Assembly (NCBI RefSeq): GCF_016785085.1
Contig: NZ_JAENHO010000007.1
Location: 551,129-615,128, forward strand
Direction: 5' to 3'
From: Paractinoplanes lichenicola
GTDB taxonomy: Bacteria > Actinomycetota > Actinomycetes > Mycobacteriales > Micromonosporaceae
Length of the DNA: 64,000 nt
The notes under the pieces: generated by a model
The model's database searches: none
The model's input: the letters and a program-made list of their open reading frames with translations, nothing else
What the model was told of the DNA's origin: nothing
Part shown: one piece after another, positions 42,401 to 49,923 of the stretch
Layout of the letters: each line of letters starts with the position of its first letter
How positions within the stretch are numbered: the stretch's first letter is position 1
Position numbers and translations under genes: made by a program

Positions 42401-43019
42401 GGACGGCCGCACCGTGGCCACCGGGATCCGCGGCCGGCCGATCCGCCTGTACGACGTCACCACGGGCCGGGTGCGCCAGGTGCTCGACTCGGAGTTCGTC
42501 TACGCGCTGGCGTTCAGTCCCGACGGCAGGATGCTGGCCGAGGGACACGGCGACAACACGTGGCGGGTCTGGGACACGAGCAGCGGCCGGGTGATCTCGG
42601 CGGCGACCGGCCGGTTCGTGTACACAGTCGCGTTCAGCCCGGACGGGCGCACCCTGGCCACGGCGGGCGACGACCACACCGTACGGCTGTGGGACCCCGC
42701 CACCGGCCGGGCCCGGGCCACGCTCACCGGGCACACCGAGGCCGTCTACGACCTGGACTTCAGCGACGACGGCGCGACCCTGGTCAGCGGCGGGGAGGAC
42801 GGCACCGTACGGCTGTGGGACGTGGCCGCCGGGCAACAGCGCTCGATGCTGCCCGGGCGCACCGAATCGGTCGACTCGGTCGCGCTCAGCCCCGACGGGC
42901 GCACGCTGGCCGCCGGCGACACCGAGGACCTCAACACCGTACGGCTCTGGGATGTGGCCCCACCGCTGACCGTGGACGCGGCCGTCACCCATATCTGCGG
43001 CACTACGCAATCCTGCTGA
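39420..43019 (+). CDS. STAND ATPase with 14 WD40 repeats
   Basis: A 1,199-residue signalling protein. Head (residues 1-90): helical, HTH-like domain ('DPIRAFAERLRALQVASGGP', 'TRGTIHDKLSGRSAAPWEFV'). ATPase (about 105-510): nSTAND1 type, Walker A 'GPSGSGKSSLIQAG' (about residue 152) and 'RVLLVFDQFEELLTQ' as Walker B. One membrane helix at about 520-545 ('VIAVLAGLLVTALVTTGIAA'), then from about residue 600 fourteen WD40 blades of the form 'SPDGRTLATGSxDGTVRLWD', enough for two seven-bladed propellers. TTG 39420 is chosen for the GGAGG six bases upstream. The propellers probably lie outside the membrane side opposite the ATPase. Partner or ligand unknown. Confidence 0.88.
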   Translation: MDDERPDPIRAFAERLRALQVASGGPSVRELVRLTEKAGTPYTRGTIHDKLSGRSAAPWEFVAAFVKACAVHSGASRPSDLSDWRAWHAEMDQELAAVRTRRRPARSDVCPYRGLEAFTAEHARWFHGRAAAVREVLAALATHRRGLLLLGPSGSGKSSLIQAGVLPALAGGALPGSDRWRTVVVRPGKDLSAELAGAGLDEVPSGIRVLLVFDQFEELLTQSAAEPPELGEPGLTVVVVMRDDFYPRLAAHAPGLLRELAPGLVNVPAGLTADDLRDIIAEPAAAVGLELQEGLAERIVTDVLPAGSAAAPVTVLPLLELALHQLWHRREQGRLTHAAYQRIGGVTGAVTSWCDTAVDELTGERRLVAQRLLTALVRPADTRLDVPAVRQQVALTDLRALAGPGADEVLAVLTERRIVTTRSTGASPEPVAELVHEALIRDWATLRDWVEQDHRFSDWLSRAGDREHRWSERGQPADLLLGTDLAEGITWSRQRDLPDRLAAFLAASRRHEQAGRRRSRRVIAVLAGLLVTALVTTGIAAWQRQSAVEAGRTALSRQLAAQSGALLATDPDTAGTLAVRAYRQNPTVEAAAAVHAAAALPLRHRLTGHTAPIYTIAIDPAGRLLATGGDDQTVRLWDLATGAPRATLTGHDAQVQTLGFSPDGRTVATGSVNGRVRLYEIPSGRPGPTWTDPSLAVSTLAFGPDGRTLATGGGDRTVRLWDPATGRLRASRTVGGDFTTVAISPDGRTLAVGGPSGLAELWTGNARRKLAGQPGDVTSVRFGPDGRTVATAGTDSKVRLWDAGTGRLRSTLAGNTNAVLDVAFGPDGGTLATAGADGLVRVYDARTGQIRTTLTGHTGSVTTITYSPDGRTLATGSADHTARLWDVGAGQIRATLTGRAGEGTTVAFSPDGRLLATGSRDGSARLWDAATGRVRRQLTGHTGAVREVAFSPDGRTLATGSLDGTVRLWDVGSGRTLTTLGTPGEEIFALAYSPDGRTVATGIRGRPIRLYDVTTGRVRQVLDSEFVYALAFSPDGRMLAEGHGDNTWRVWDTSSGRVISAATGRFVYTVAFSPDGRTLATAGDDHTVRLWDPATGRARATLTGHTEAVYDLDFSDDGATLVSGGEDGTVRLWDVAAGQQRSMLPGRTESVDSVALSPDGRTLAAGDTEDLNTVRLWDVAPPLTVDAAVTHICGTTQSC

Positions 43020-43174
43020 TACCGCGTAATTGTTTCTTCCCCGATTCTGGGCCACCGGCGACAAGGGCCCGGCCGGCTGGACCGGCAAGATGGCCGACGG
43101 CGAGTACTTCTCCATCGGCGCCGGGCCGCGGCGGACGTACCAGAGCGTGCTCGCGCGGGGTCAGCCGCGGCCGG

Positions 43175-43405
43175 TCACTCGTGCCGGGCGCTGGCACGGG
43201 CCGCACCGGCGATCGTGACGACCGGCAGCAGGAAGAGCCAGATCGGGAAGTACCAGGTGCCGGAATCCTGATTCAGCACATAGATGCCGTAAATCGCGAA
43301 GCCGGCCCCGCCAAGAATGCCGAAGGCTCGGCGGCCCGGGGTCAATCCGGGCAGGAAACTGACGAGAACGGCGAGCAGGCCAGTGACGACGGCGAGGATC
43401 TCCAT
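43175..43405 (-). CDS. small two- or three-helix membrane protein, 76 aa
   Basis: A 76-residue hydrophobic protein: helices at about 3-20, 28-46 ('AFGILGGAGFAIYGIYVL') and 50-68 ('YFPIWLFLLPVVTIAGAA'), short basic tail. No family recognised. ATG 43405 lies two bases after the stop of the upstream gene; the three small genes 44339-43175 form one unit. Possibly an immunity- or holin-like partner of the two soluble proteins before it, but nothing in the sequence proves this. Confidence 0.6.
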   Translation of the reverse strand: MEILAVVTGLLAVLVSFLPGLTPGRRAFGILGGAGFAIYGIYVLNQDSGTWYFPIWLFLLPVVTIAGAARASARHE

Positions 43406-43407
43406 GA

Positions 43408-43896
43408 CTATGTCCTTCCGGCCAGAACGGCGAATTGCTCGATGAGGGCGGCCCGGCTGCGTTTGGCGCGGCGCAGGGCGGCGACGCTGTGCACGAACTT
43501 GATCGAGTTGCCGAGGTGCCCGCCTGCGCCGAGCACGTCGCCGAGGACACCGAGGCCGGCCACCAGGCCGGCCAGCCCGGCGAGGTCGCCGGCCGTCGTC
43601 AGGTGGCCCGCGACGCTGCGGAGCGCGTCCCGGCTCAGCCGCGGCGAGCCGTCGGTGGGCGGGGCCAGATAGAGGCGGTAGGTCGCATCGAGGGTGTGCA
43701 GCTCGCAGCGGCCGGGGATCCGCGACCAGGTGGCCCGCAGGCCGGCCGGGCCCGCCTCGAACTCGAGACGGGCCGGGCTCGCGAAGGCCACCCCGCTGTC
43801 GCCGGCCACCAGGACGCCGCAGACGATCGTGTCGTCGTTGAAGATGACTCTCCTGGCCTGGTGGTCCCACCAGGCCGGGACCACGACGGGGGTCAT
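43408..43896 (-). CDS. hypothetical protein, 162 aa, middle gene of a three-gene unit
   Basis: A 162-residue soluble protein. The N-terminal half is beta-rich ('VVVPAWWDHQARRVIFNDDT', 'IVCGVLVAGDSGVAFASPAR', 'FEAGPAGLRATWSRIPGR'), the C-terminal half helical and Gly/Leu-rich ('LAGLAGLVAGLGVLGDVLGA') with a basic end. No domain recognised. It begins five bases after the end of the preceding gene and ends two bases before the next start, so it is clearly translated as part of a small operon. Confidence 0.6.
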   Translation of the reverse strand: MTPVVVPAWWDHQARRVIFNDDTIVCGVLVAGDSGVAFASPARLEFEAGPAGLRATWSRIPGRCELHTLDATYRLYLAPPTDGSPRLSRDALRSVAGHLTTAGDLAGLAGLVAGLGVLGDVLGAGGHLGNSIKFVHSVAALRRAKRSRAALIEQFAVLAGRT

Positions 43897-43901
43897 GGCG
43901 G

Positions 43902-44339
43902 TCAGACGGAGGTCGGGACGAACACGCCCGGCGCGAACCAGCTCATGCTCACGTAGATGCCGTTGCCGCGGTCGATCGCCCGCAGCGCCTGATGCAGGGC
44001 GGCCACGAACGGCGCCAGCAGCTTGATCCAGGGCGCGGCCGGGCTCGGGATGTTGCCGTCGATCGCCGCCACGGTCGCGTTGACCTTGTCGGCGGCGTCC
44101 AGGATGTTCACCACGTCCTCGTGGCTGAACTGCACGTGGAAGCCCCACCAGAAGGCGCGGACGACCGTGCTGCCGGAGAAGAGGGCGGCGGTCTGGCCGG
44201 GCGCCTCCTCGCCGAAGAAGGCCACGGCGGCCGTCGTGGAGGCCGCGGCGATCATCCCCGGCTCGCCCCCGACGATGGTCTCGAGCTCCTTGCGGACGTC
44301 GTCCCAGTTGCCCATCAGGTCGTTCGTGGTGTCGGTCAT
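43902..44339 (-). CDS. hypothetical protein, 145 aa, first gene of a three-gene unit
   Basis: A 145-residue acidic protein with helical segments 'NWDDVRKELETIVGGEPGMI' and 'HEDVVNILDAADKVNATVAA' and a moderately hydrophobic middle ('STTAAVAFFGEEAPGQTAAL') and end ('FAPGVFVPTSV'). No known domain. The ATG at 44339 has GGAAGGGA-type sequence a few bases upstream. Divergent from the GNAT gene, with about 185 bases between starts. The composition recalls small amphipathic surface or pore-forming proteins, but this is only an impression. Confidence 0.55.
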   Translation of the reverse strand: MTDTTNDLMGNWDDVRKELETIVGGEPGMIAAASTTAAVAFFGEEAPGQTAALFSGSTVVRAFWWGFHVQFSHEDVVNILDAADKVNATVAAIDGNIPSPAAPWIKLLAPFVAALHQALRAIDRGNGIYVSMSWFAPGVFVPTSV

Positions 44340-44494
44340 GGTGTGTCCCTTCCGTCCCCGCCGGCCGTTCCGGCGGTGCGGGACCCACGTTCGGAGCCGG
44401 CGCCACACGGTCACTACACGGCCGCTAAATGGGGTGCGCGGGGCGGCCGGACCGGGCATGATCCCGGGCAGCCGACAACGAAAGGAGGGTTCAG

Positions 44495-44581
44495 ATGCTC
44501 ACGTCACGCTCATCGGTGCCCACATGGAGGCTTCGTTGTTGTTCCGCACCATGGCCGAGTCCGATCTCGACCTTGTCCTGA
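44495..44581 (+). other. possible leader peptide or frameshifted start
   Basis: A very strong ribosome-binding site AAAGGAGGG (44481-44489) stands six bases before ATG 44495. That ATG opens a 28-codon frame (stop 44579-44581) out of frame with the GNAT gene, whose own first ATG (44524) has no comparable site. Either a translated leader coupled to the GNAT gene or a one-base frameshift. Confidence 0.35.
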
Positions 44582-45426
44582 CCTGCCTGTCCGAGCCGTC
44601 GGTCAACACGACCACCGACGCCCGCTTTCTCGACCACCTGGCCGCGCACAGCTATCGCCACGAGTGGACCTGGCTCGCCTTCGACGGCGACTCTCTGGCC
44701 GGCCTGGCCGTCTGGTGGGGCTTCCCCGCCGGTGACCGCCCGCTCGCCCTCGACGCCCTGTGGGCGGCCCCCGCGGTCGCCGACCCCGTGCCGATGTGGG
44801 CCGAGCTCATCCGGCAGGTGCCCAAACCCGCCGAGTATCACATCTTCACGATCCCCGAGTCGCGCGACGATCCCGAGATCGTGCTCAGGCTGCGCGCCGC
44901 GGCCGACGCGGGGCTGACCACGTTCAACGAGCGTTTCCGGTACGAATGGACGAGCGCGACGCCGCTGCCGGACCGCTCGGCCCGCCTGCGGTTCGCGCCC
45001 GCCACCGACGACGAGTTCGCCGACGCCTTCGAGCGGGTCTCGGTGGGCAGCCTCGACGTGGCCACCCGCGAGGGCGTCGCCCGGCAGGGCGCCCGGGCCC
45101 AGGCCCTCGAGGATCTCGAGGACTACAAGATGATGCCCGGCCCGCGGGAGCTGTGGCGGCTCGCGTTCGACTTCTCAGGCAAGTTGGTCGGGGTGGCACT
45201 GCCGTCGGCCAACGCGGGCGGGCCGGTGGTCGGCTATGTGGCCGTGGTGCCGGAGCAGCGCGGCCACGGCTACGCGGCCGACCTGCTGGCCGAGACAACG
45301 TGGATCCTGGCCGCCGGCGGGGCGACCGTGATCCGGGCCGACACCGACAGCACGAACACGCCGATGGTGGCAACCTTCGAACGGCTCGGATATCGTCGCT
45401 TCGCGTTGCGACTCGTCGCCTCTTAG
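44524..45426 (+). CDS. GNAT N-acetyltransferase, double domain
   Basis: A 300-residue protein with two GNAT-like halves. The C-terminal half (about 160-300) carries the acetyl-CoA loop in 'VVPEQRGHGYAADLLAETTW' and 'DTDSTNTPMVATFERLGYRR', the usual V-x3-R-G-x-G-x-A pattern and N-x3-F motif; the N-terminal half is a degenerate copy ('RTMAESDLDLVLTCLSEPSV'). Such double-GNAT proteins acetylate small amines or antibiotics; the substrate is not evident. The first in-frame ATG is 44524, but the best ribosome-binding site feeds a different frame at 44495. Monocistronic. Confidence 0.8.
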   Translation: MEASLLFRTMAESDLDLVLTCLSEPSVNTTTDARFLDHLAAHSYRHEWTWLAFDGDSLAGLAVWWGFPAGDRPLALDALWAAPAVADPVPMWAELIRQVPKPAEYHIFTIPESRDDPEIVLRLRAAADAGLTTFNERFRYEWTSATPLPDRSARLRFAPATDDEFADAFERVSVGSLDVATREGVARQGARAQALEDLEDYKMMPGPRELWRLAFDFSGKLVGVALPSANAGGPVVGYVAVVPEQRGHGYAADLLAETTWILAAGGATVIRADTDSTNTPMVATFERLGYRRFALRLVAS

Positions 45427-45803
45427 CCCGCGTTATTCGCCGGATGTTGGCCGCGGTTTGTGAGCCGCACAACTGCTTTTCGACCGCGGCCAATCGTCCG
45501 ACATTTAGCGGTCCATCGTGGAGCCACAATTGCGGCAATGCGTTAACACGCCGGAATCAATGCTTCGGCGAAACGGACCGTTGCGCCGGGATCCCGTTGT
45601 GCGCTAAGGGATCTCGGCGACCGATGAGCCGGGAACGACCGGACATGCCCGACTTGGCGTTGCGCCTTTGTTTCTGGTCGGATAACGCTTTCCGGCGAGC
45701 TGTAAAACCCCCGACAGTCCTCTTGATAGGTACGAGGCGAATCTCGTTAGGCTCTTTCCGTCCGGCGGGAGTGGGGCCTGCCAGAGAAACTCGGGAAGAG
45801 GCC
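45427..45803. other. 377-base leader/promoter region before the glycan operon
   Basis: No gene. Markedly less GC-rich than the flanks, with many short palindromic words, as in a region of regulated promoters or a long structured 5' leader. Near the end 'ggtacgaggcgaatctcg' could fold back on itself. I compared it by eye with c-di-GMP-I, c-di-AMP, glycine and cobalamin riboswitch cores and saw no match. GGGAAGAGG at 45794 is the ribosome-binding site of the GT2 gene. Confidence 0.45.
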
Positions 45804-47066
45804 ATGACATTGGCTGCCGCAATCATGATTTTCGTGTCCCTGGTGCTGGCCGCGTTCGCCGCGGTCACGCTGTGGTGGACCATGCATGCCTGGCGCACGC
45901 CGGAGACCCTGGCCGGCACGCGGTTCGCCCCGCCCGACGGGGAACAGCACCTGACCTTCTCGTTGCTGCTGCCCGCCCGGCACGAGAAAGCCGTGCTCGA
46001 GCACACCGTCGAGCGGCTCCTGCGCTCCACGCACGAGGCCTTCGAGATCATCATCATCGTCGGGCACGACGACCCCGAGACGACCGAGGTCGCGCATCGG
46101 GTGGCGGCCACGGCGCCCGCGCGGATCCTGGTCGTGACCGACCACAACGAGCAGAAGAACAAGCCGCGCGCCCTCAACACGGCCCTGCCCTACGTACGGG
46201 GGGATGTGGTAGGGGTCTTCGACGCCGAGGATCAGGTGCATCCGCTGCTGCTCGAGCACGTCGACCACGCGTTCCGGGCCACCGGGGCCGACGTCGTGCA
46301 GGGCGGCGTCCAGCTGATCAACTTCCATTCCAGCTGGTACAGCCTGCACAACTGCCTCGAATACTTCTTCTGGTTCCGCAGCCGGCTGCACCTGCACGCC
46401 AAGAAGGGCTTCATCCCGCTCGGCGGCAACACCGTGTTCGTCCGCTCCGACGTGCTGCGCGAGGCCAACGGCTGGGACGGCACGTGCCTGGCCGAGGACT
46501 GCGACCTGGGCGTGCGGCTCTCCAGCCGGGGCAAGAAGGTCGTGGTCGCGTACGACTCGACGATCGTCACCCGCGAGGAGACGCCGGGCTCGGTGGGCGC
46601 CCTGCTCAAGCAGCGCACCCGCTGGCACCAGGGCTTCCTGCAGGTGCTGCGCAAGGGCGAGTGGCGCCGGCTGCCGAACTGGCGGTCCCGCATGCTCGCG
46701 CGGTACACGCTGACCAGCCCGTTCCTGCAGGCGTTCTCGGGCGTGGTCATCCCGGTCGGCGTGGCCATCGCGATCTGGGCCCAGCTGCCCGTGCTGGTCG
46801 CGTTGTTCACGTTCCTGCCGGTGCTGCCGATGGCGGCCACGCTGATGTTCCAGATCGTCGGCCTGCACGACTTCGGCCGCGAGTACGAGCTGCGCATCCG
46901 CTGGCACCACTACGCGAAACTGGTGCTCGGAGCCTTCCCGTACGCCCTGGTCCTGTCGACGGCGGCGCTGCGCGCGGTCTGGCGGGAGTACACGGGCCGC
47001 CGCAACTGGGAACTGACCGCCCACGTCGGCGCGCACCTCCCCGCTGTTGAGGGGGCTGCGGCATGA
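45804..47066 (+). CDS. membrane GT2 glycosyltransferase, cellulose-synthase-like
   Basis: A 420-residue processive-type GT2. An N-terminal membrane helix (about 3-25) precedes the catalytic domain with 'FSLLLPARHEKAVLEHTVER', the metal-binding 'GVFDAEDQVHP' (about residue 140), 'TCLAEDCDLGVRLSSRGKKV' (about 232) and 'LKQRTRWHQGFLQVL' (the Q-x2-R-W motif, about 270); three more membrane helices follow. All D, D, D, QxxRW elements of BcsA/CslA-like synthases are present, so it should polymerise and extrude a beta-linked glycan. It lacks a PilZ domain. First gene of a five-gene operon in which every start overlaps the previous stop. Confidence 0.9.
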   Translation: MTLAAAIMIFVSLVLAAFAAVTLWWTMHAWRTPETLAGTRFAPPDGEQHLTFSLLLPARHEKAVLEHTVERLLRSTHEAFEIIIIVGHDDPETTEVAHRVAATAPARILVVTDHNEQKNKPRALNTALPYVRGDVVGVFDAEDQVHPLLLEHVDHAFRATGADVVQGGVQLINFHSSWYSLHNCLEYFFWFRSRLHLHAKKGFIPLGGNTVFVRSDVLREANGWDGTCLAEDCDLGVRLSSRGKKVVVAYDSTIVTREETPGSVGALLKQRTRWHQGFLQVLRKGEWRRLPNWRSRMLARYTLTSPFLQAFSGVVIPVGVAIAIWAQLPVLVALFTFLPVLPMAATLMFQIVGLHDFGREYELRIRWHHYAKLVLGAFPYALVLSTAALRAVWREYTGRRNWELTAHVGAHLPAVEGAAA

Positions 47067-48589
47067 CCGTCCTCGAACTCGTCAAGCCGCCCGCGCCCGC
47101 TCCGGTTCCGGTCGAGCGGCCGAAGAACCGCACCGACTTCTACGTCGCGGTCAGCCTCACGACCGTCGTGCTGGCCCTGCTGGCCTGGAACATCACCGGC
47201 TTCCCGACCGCCAGCGACGACGAGGGCACCTACCTCGCGCAGGCCTGGGCCGTGCAGAACGGCAAGGGACTGGCCCACTACACCTACTGGTACGACCACC
47301 CGCCGCTGGCCTGGATCCAGCTGGCCGTGGGCGCGTGGCTGCCCGGCCTGATCGCGCCGAGCCTGCTCGCGGTGGCCGCGGGCCGGATCGCCATGCTGCC
47401 CCTGCAGGCGGCCGGGCTGCTGCTCGTCTACGTGATCGGGCGGCGGATCGGGCTGCCCCGCTGGGCCGCCGCGCTCGGCCTGCTCACGTACGGGCTCTCG
47501 CCGCTCTTCCTGACGATGGGCCGGCAGATCTATCTGGACAGCTTCGCGGTCGTGTGGATCCTGGCCGCCCTGGCCCTCGCGCTGTCGCCGAGCAAACACC
47601 TGTGGCACTACGCCGCGGCCGGGGCCGCCGCCGCGATCGGGGTGCTCTCCAAGGAGACGATCCTGGTCATCCTGCCCGCCGTGCTGGTCGCGCTGTGGCA
47701 GAACACCGCCCGCAGCACCACCCGCACGTGGGCCTTCGGCTCGTTCGCGAGCGGGCTGGTGCTGGTCGGCTGCTTCTATCCGCTGTACGCGCTGCTGCGC
47801 GGCGAGCTGTTCCCGGGCGAGGGGCACGTGTCGCTGTTCGGCGCGATCCAGTTCCAGCTCGGCTCGCGGTCGGGCTCGGGCAGCATCTTCGAGGGCGGGT
47901 CGGGCGCCAACTCGCTGCTGCACTCGTGGATGTATTACGACAGCGTGCTCCTGATCGCCGGGGCGGTCGCGACGATCGCGGGGCTGGCCCTGCGGCGGCT
48001 GCGGCCGGTCACCGTGGCCGGGGCGATCCTGATCCTGGTGGCGTTGCGGCCCGGGGGCTATCTGCCGGCCATGTACGTGGTGCAGGTGCTGCCGTTCTTC
48101 GCCCTTGCCATCGCGGGGGTGCTCTTTTACGCGCTCTCTCGCCTTCAGCATTGGTGGAAATGGACGGCGATTGCCCTTGCGGTCGTGCTGGCCGCGGTGG
48201 TCGTCGCGCCGCGGTGGTACGTCGGGGATCGCCGGGCGCTGACCGCCAACGACAACGCCGCGTACGTGCAAGCCGCGCACTATCTGCGGGCCCAGCCGCC
48301 GTCCACGATCGTCGTCGACGACGTGCTGTGGCTCGACTGCGTCAACGCCGGCTACGCCGAGGACCGGGTGCTCTGGTTCTACAAGCTCGACCTGGACTCG
48401 GAGGTCGCGGCCCGGCTGCCCGGCGGGTGGCGCGACGTCGACTACATCGTCTCGTCGCCGGCCCTGCGTCAGGACCCGGGCACCCTGCCGACCGTCACCG
48501 CCCTGCTCAGAAACAGCACCGTGATCGAGTCGTTCGGCTCGGCCGACGGCGTCATCGAGATCCGCAAGGTCGTCAAGGAGCCCTCATGA
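47063..48589 (+). CDS. GT39/ArnT-like membrane glycosyltransferase
   Basis: A 508-residue polytopic protein (about 11 membrane helices). The first periplasmic loop 'FPTASDDEGTYLAQAWAVQN' holds the acidic DDE motif of GT-C enzymes, followed by 'YTYWYDHPPLAWIQLAVGAW', as in Pmt/ArnT-type transferases that use polyprenyl-phosphate sugars on the outer face of the membrane. The soluble C-terminal domain ends near 'SADGVIEIRKVVKEPS'. Its likely donor is made by the DPM-synthase gene next to it. ATGA overlaps at both ends. Confidence 0.88.
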   Translation: MTVLELVKPPAPAPVPVERPKNRTDFYVAVSLTTVVLALLAWNITGFPTASDDEGTYLAQAWAVQNGKGLAHYTYWYDHPPLAWIQLAVGAWLPGLIAPSLLAVAAGRIAMLPLQAAGLLLVYVIGRRIGLPRWAAALGLLTYGLSPLFLTMGRQIYLDSFAVVWILAALALALSPSKHLWHYAAAGAAAAIGVLSKETILVILPAVLVALWQNTARSTTRTWAFGSFASGLVLVGCFYPLYALLRGELFPGEGHVSLFGAIQFQLGSRSGSGSIFEGGSGANSLLHSWMYYDSVLLIAGAVATIAGLALRRLRPVTVAGAILILVALRPGGYLPAMYVVQVLPFFALAIAGVLFYALSRLQHWWKWTAIALAVVLAAVVVAPRWYVGDRRALTANDNAAYVQAAHYLRAQPPSTIVVDDVLWLDCVNAGYAEDRVLWFYKLDLDSEVAARLPGGWRDVDYIVSSPALRQDPGTLPTVTALLRNSTVIESFGSADGVIEIRKVVKEPS

Positions 48590-49923
48590 CCATCACCGCC
48601 GACTCTTCGTCGACCCCATCCACCTCTCCGACCGCGACTGCCGCTCCTCCGGATGCGTCCCCGGCCGCCACTATCGCTCCCTTGGATGCCACCGCAGCCC
48701 CGCACGGCTCCCCCACCGCGACCGGCTCTGCGGCGACGGCCGGCTCTTCGGCGACGGCCGGGATTCCGGCGCCTGCTTCGGTGCGGGCGGCCCTGCGCGG
48801 GACGATCGGCGAGTTGCCGGTAGCCACGGCGCTCAAGCAGACGATCGTCGTGCCCACCTACAACGAGCGCGACAACATCAGCACCCTGCTCGAACGGCTG
48901 GCGGCGGCGCTGCCCCACGACGGCACCGAGGTCGTCTTCGTGGACGACAGCACCGACGACACCCCCGACGTGATCCGCGCGGCCGTGGCCGGCTGCCCGA
49001 TCCCGGTCACCGTCGTGCACCGCGAGCATGCGACCGGCGGGCTCGGCGGCGCGGTGGTCGAGGGGTTGAAGGCGGCCCGCGGCGAGTGGATCGTCGTGAT
49101 GGACGCCGACCTGCAGCACCCGCCCGAGGTCGTGCCCACGCTGGTCGCGGCCGGGCGGCGCGACGGGGCCGACCTGGTGGTGGGCAGCCGCTACGCGGTC
49201 GGGGGCAGCAGCAAGTCGGGGCTCGACGGCGGCTACCGGCGGCTCGTCTCGGGCGGCTCCACGCTGGTCACCAAGGTCATCTTCCGGAACAACCTGATCC
49301 AGGTGAGCGACCCGATGAGCGGGCTGTTCGCGATCCGGGCCAGTTCGCTGGAAACCGAAGAGCTGCGCCCGCTGGGCTACAAGATCCTGCTCGAGCTGAT
49401 CGTGCGCAACCGGCCCGGCCGCATCGTCGAGGTCCCGTACGCGTTCCAGCCGCGGCACGCCGGCGAGAGCAAGTCGAGCCTGGCCGAGGGCGTACGGTTC
49501 CTCAAGCATCTGGCGATTCTGCGGTTCGGGGCGAAGCGGGCCCGGATGCTCGTGTTCGCGTTGATCGGCGTCTCGGGGCTGCTGCCCAACCAGGGCACGC
49601 TGTGGTTCCTGCACGAGGTGGCGAGCGTGCACTACCTGGCCGCCGCGATCATCGCCAACCTGGTCGCCGTCGGGTGGAACTTCGCGCTGACCGACACGCT
49701 GCTCTATCGCGACCGGCGGCAGCATCGCAGCTTCACCGGGCGGATCACGCGCTTCTTCCTGCTCGGCAACGCCGACCTGCTGCTGCGCGTGCCGTTGCTG
49801 GCCCTGCTCGTCTCCGGCCTGCACGTCGGGGTGCTCATCGCCAACCTGATCACGCTGCTGATCTCCTTCGTCGTCCGCTTCCTGATCCTCGACGGGGTCA
49901 TCTACAAGGCGCGCCGCCCATGA
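48586..49923 (+). CDS. DPM-synthase-type GT2 fused to a GtrA membrane domain
   Basis: A 445-residue fusion. Residues ~1-65 are a Ser/Thr/Ala/Pro-rich disordered leader. Residues ~80-305 form a GT2 polyprenyl-phosphate-mannose synthase ('TIVVPTYNERDNISTLLERL', 'GTEVVFVDDSTDDTPDVI', 'EWIVVMDADLQHPPEVVPTL', 'LVVGSRYAVGG'). Residues ~315-440 are a four-helix GtrA domain ('FALIGVSGLLPNQGTLWFLH', 'WNFALTDTLLYRDRRQHRSF'), often a flippase for the lipid-linked sugar. It should make and flip the lipid-phosphate sugar donor for the GT39 enzyme. Coupled to both neighbours by ATGA. Confidence 0.9.
   Translation: MTITADSSSTPSTSPTATAAPPDASPAATIAPLDATAAPHGSPTATGSAATAGSSATAGIPAPASVRAALRGTIGELPVATALKQTIVVPTYNERDNISTLLERLAAALPHDGTEVVFVDDSTDDTPDVIRAAVAGCPIPVTVVHREHATGGLGGAVVEGLKAARGEWIVVMDADLQHPPEVVPTLVAAGRRDGADLVVGSRYAVGGSSKSGLDGGYRRLVSGGSTLVTKVIFRNNLIQVSDPMSGLFAIRASSLETEELRPLGYKILLELIVRNRPGRIVEVPYAFQPRHAGESKSSLAEGVRFLKHLAILRFGAKRARMLVFALIGVSGLLPNQGTLWFLHEVASVHYLAAAIIANLVAVGWNFALTDTLLYRDRRQHRSFTGRITRFFLLGNADLLLRVPLLALLVSGLHVGVLIANLITLLISFVVRFLILDGVIYKARRP

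Noticed and set aside
45427..45803. c-di-GMP or other known riboswitch before the cellulose-synthase-like gene
   Set aside because: None of the conserved core strings could be found in the leader by eye.
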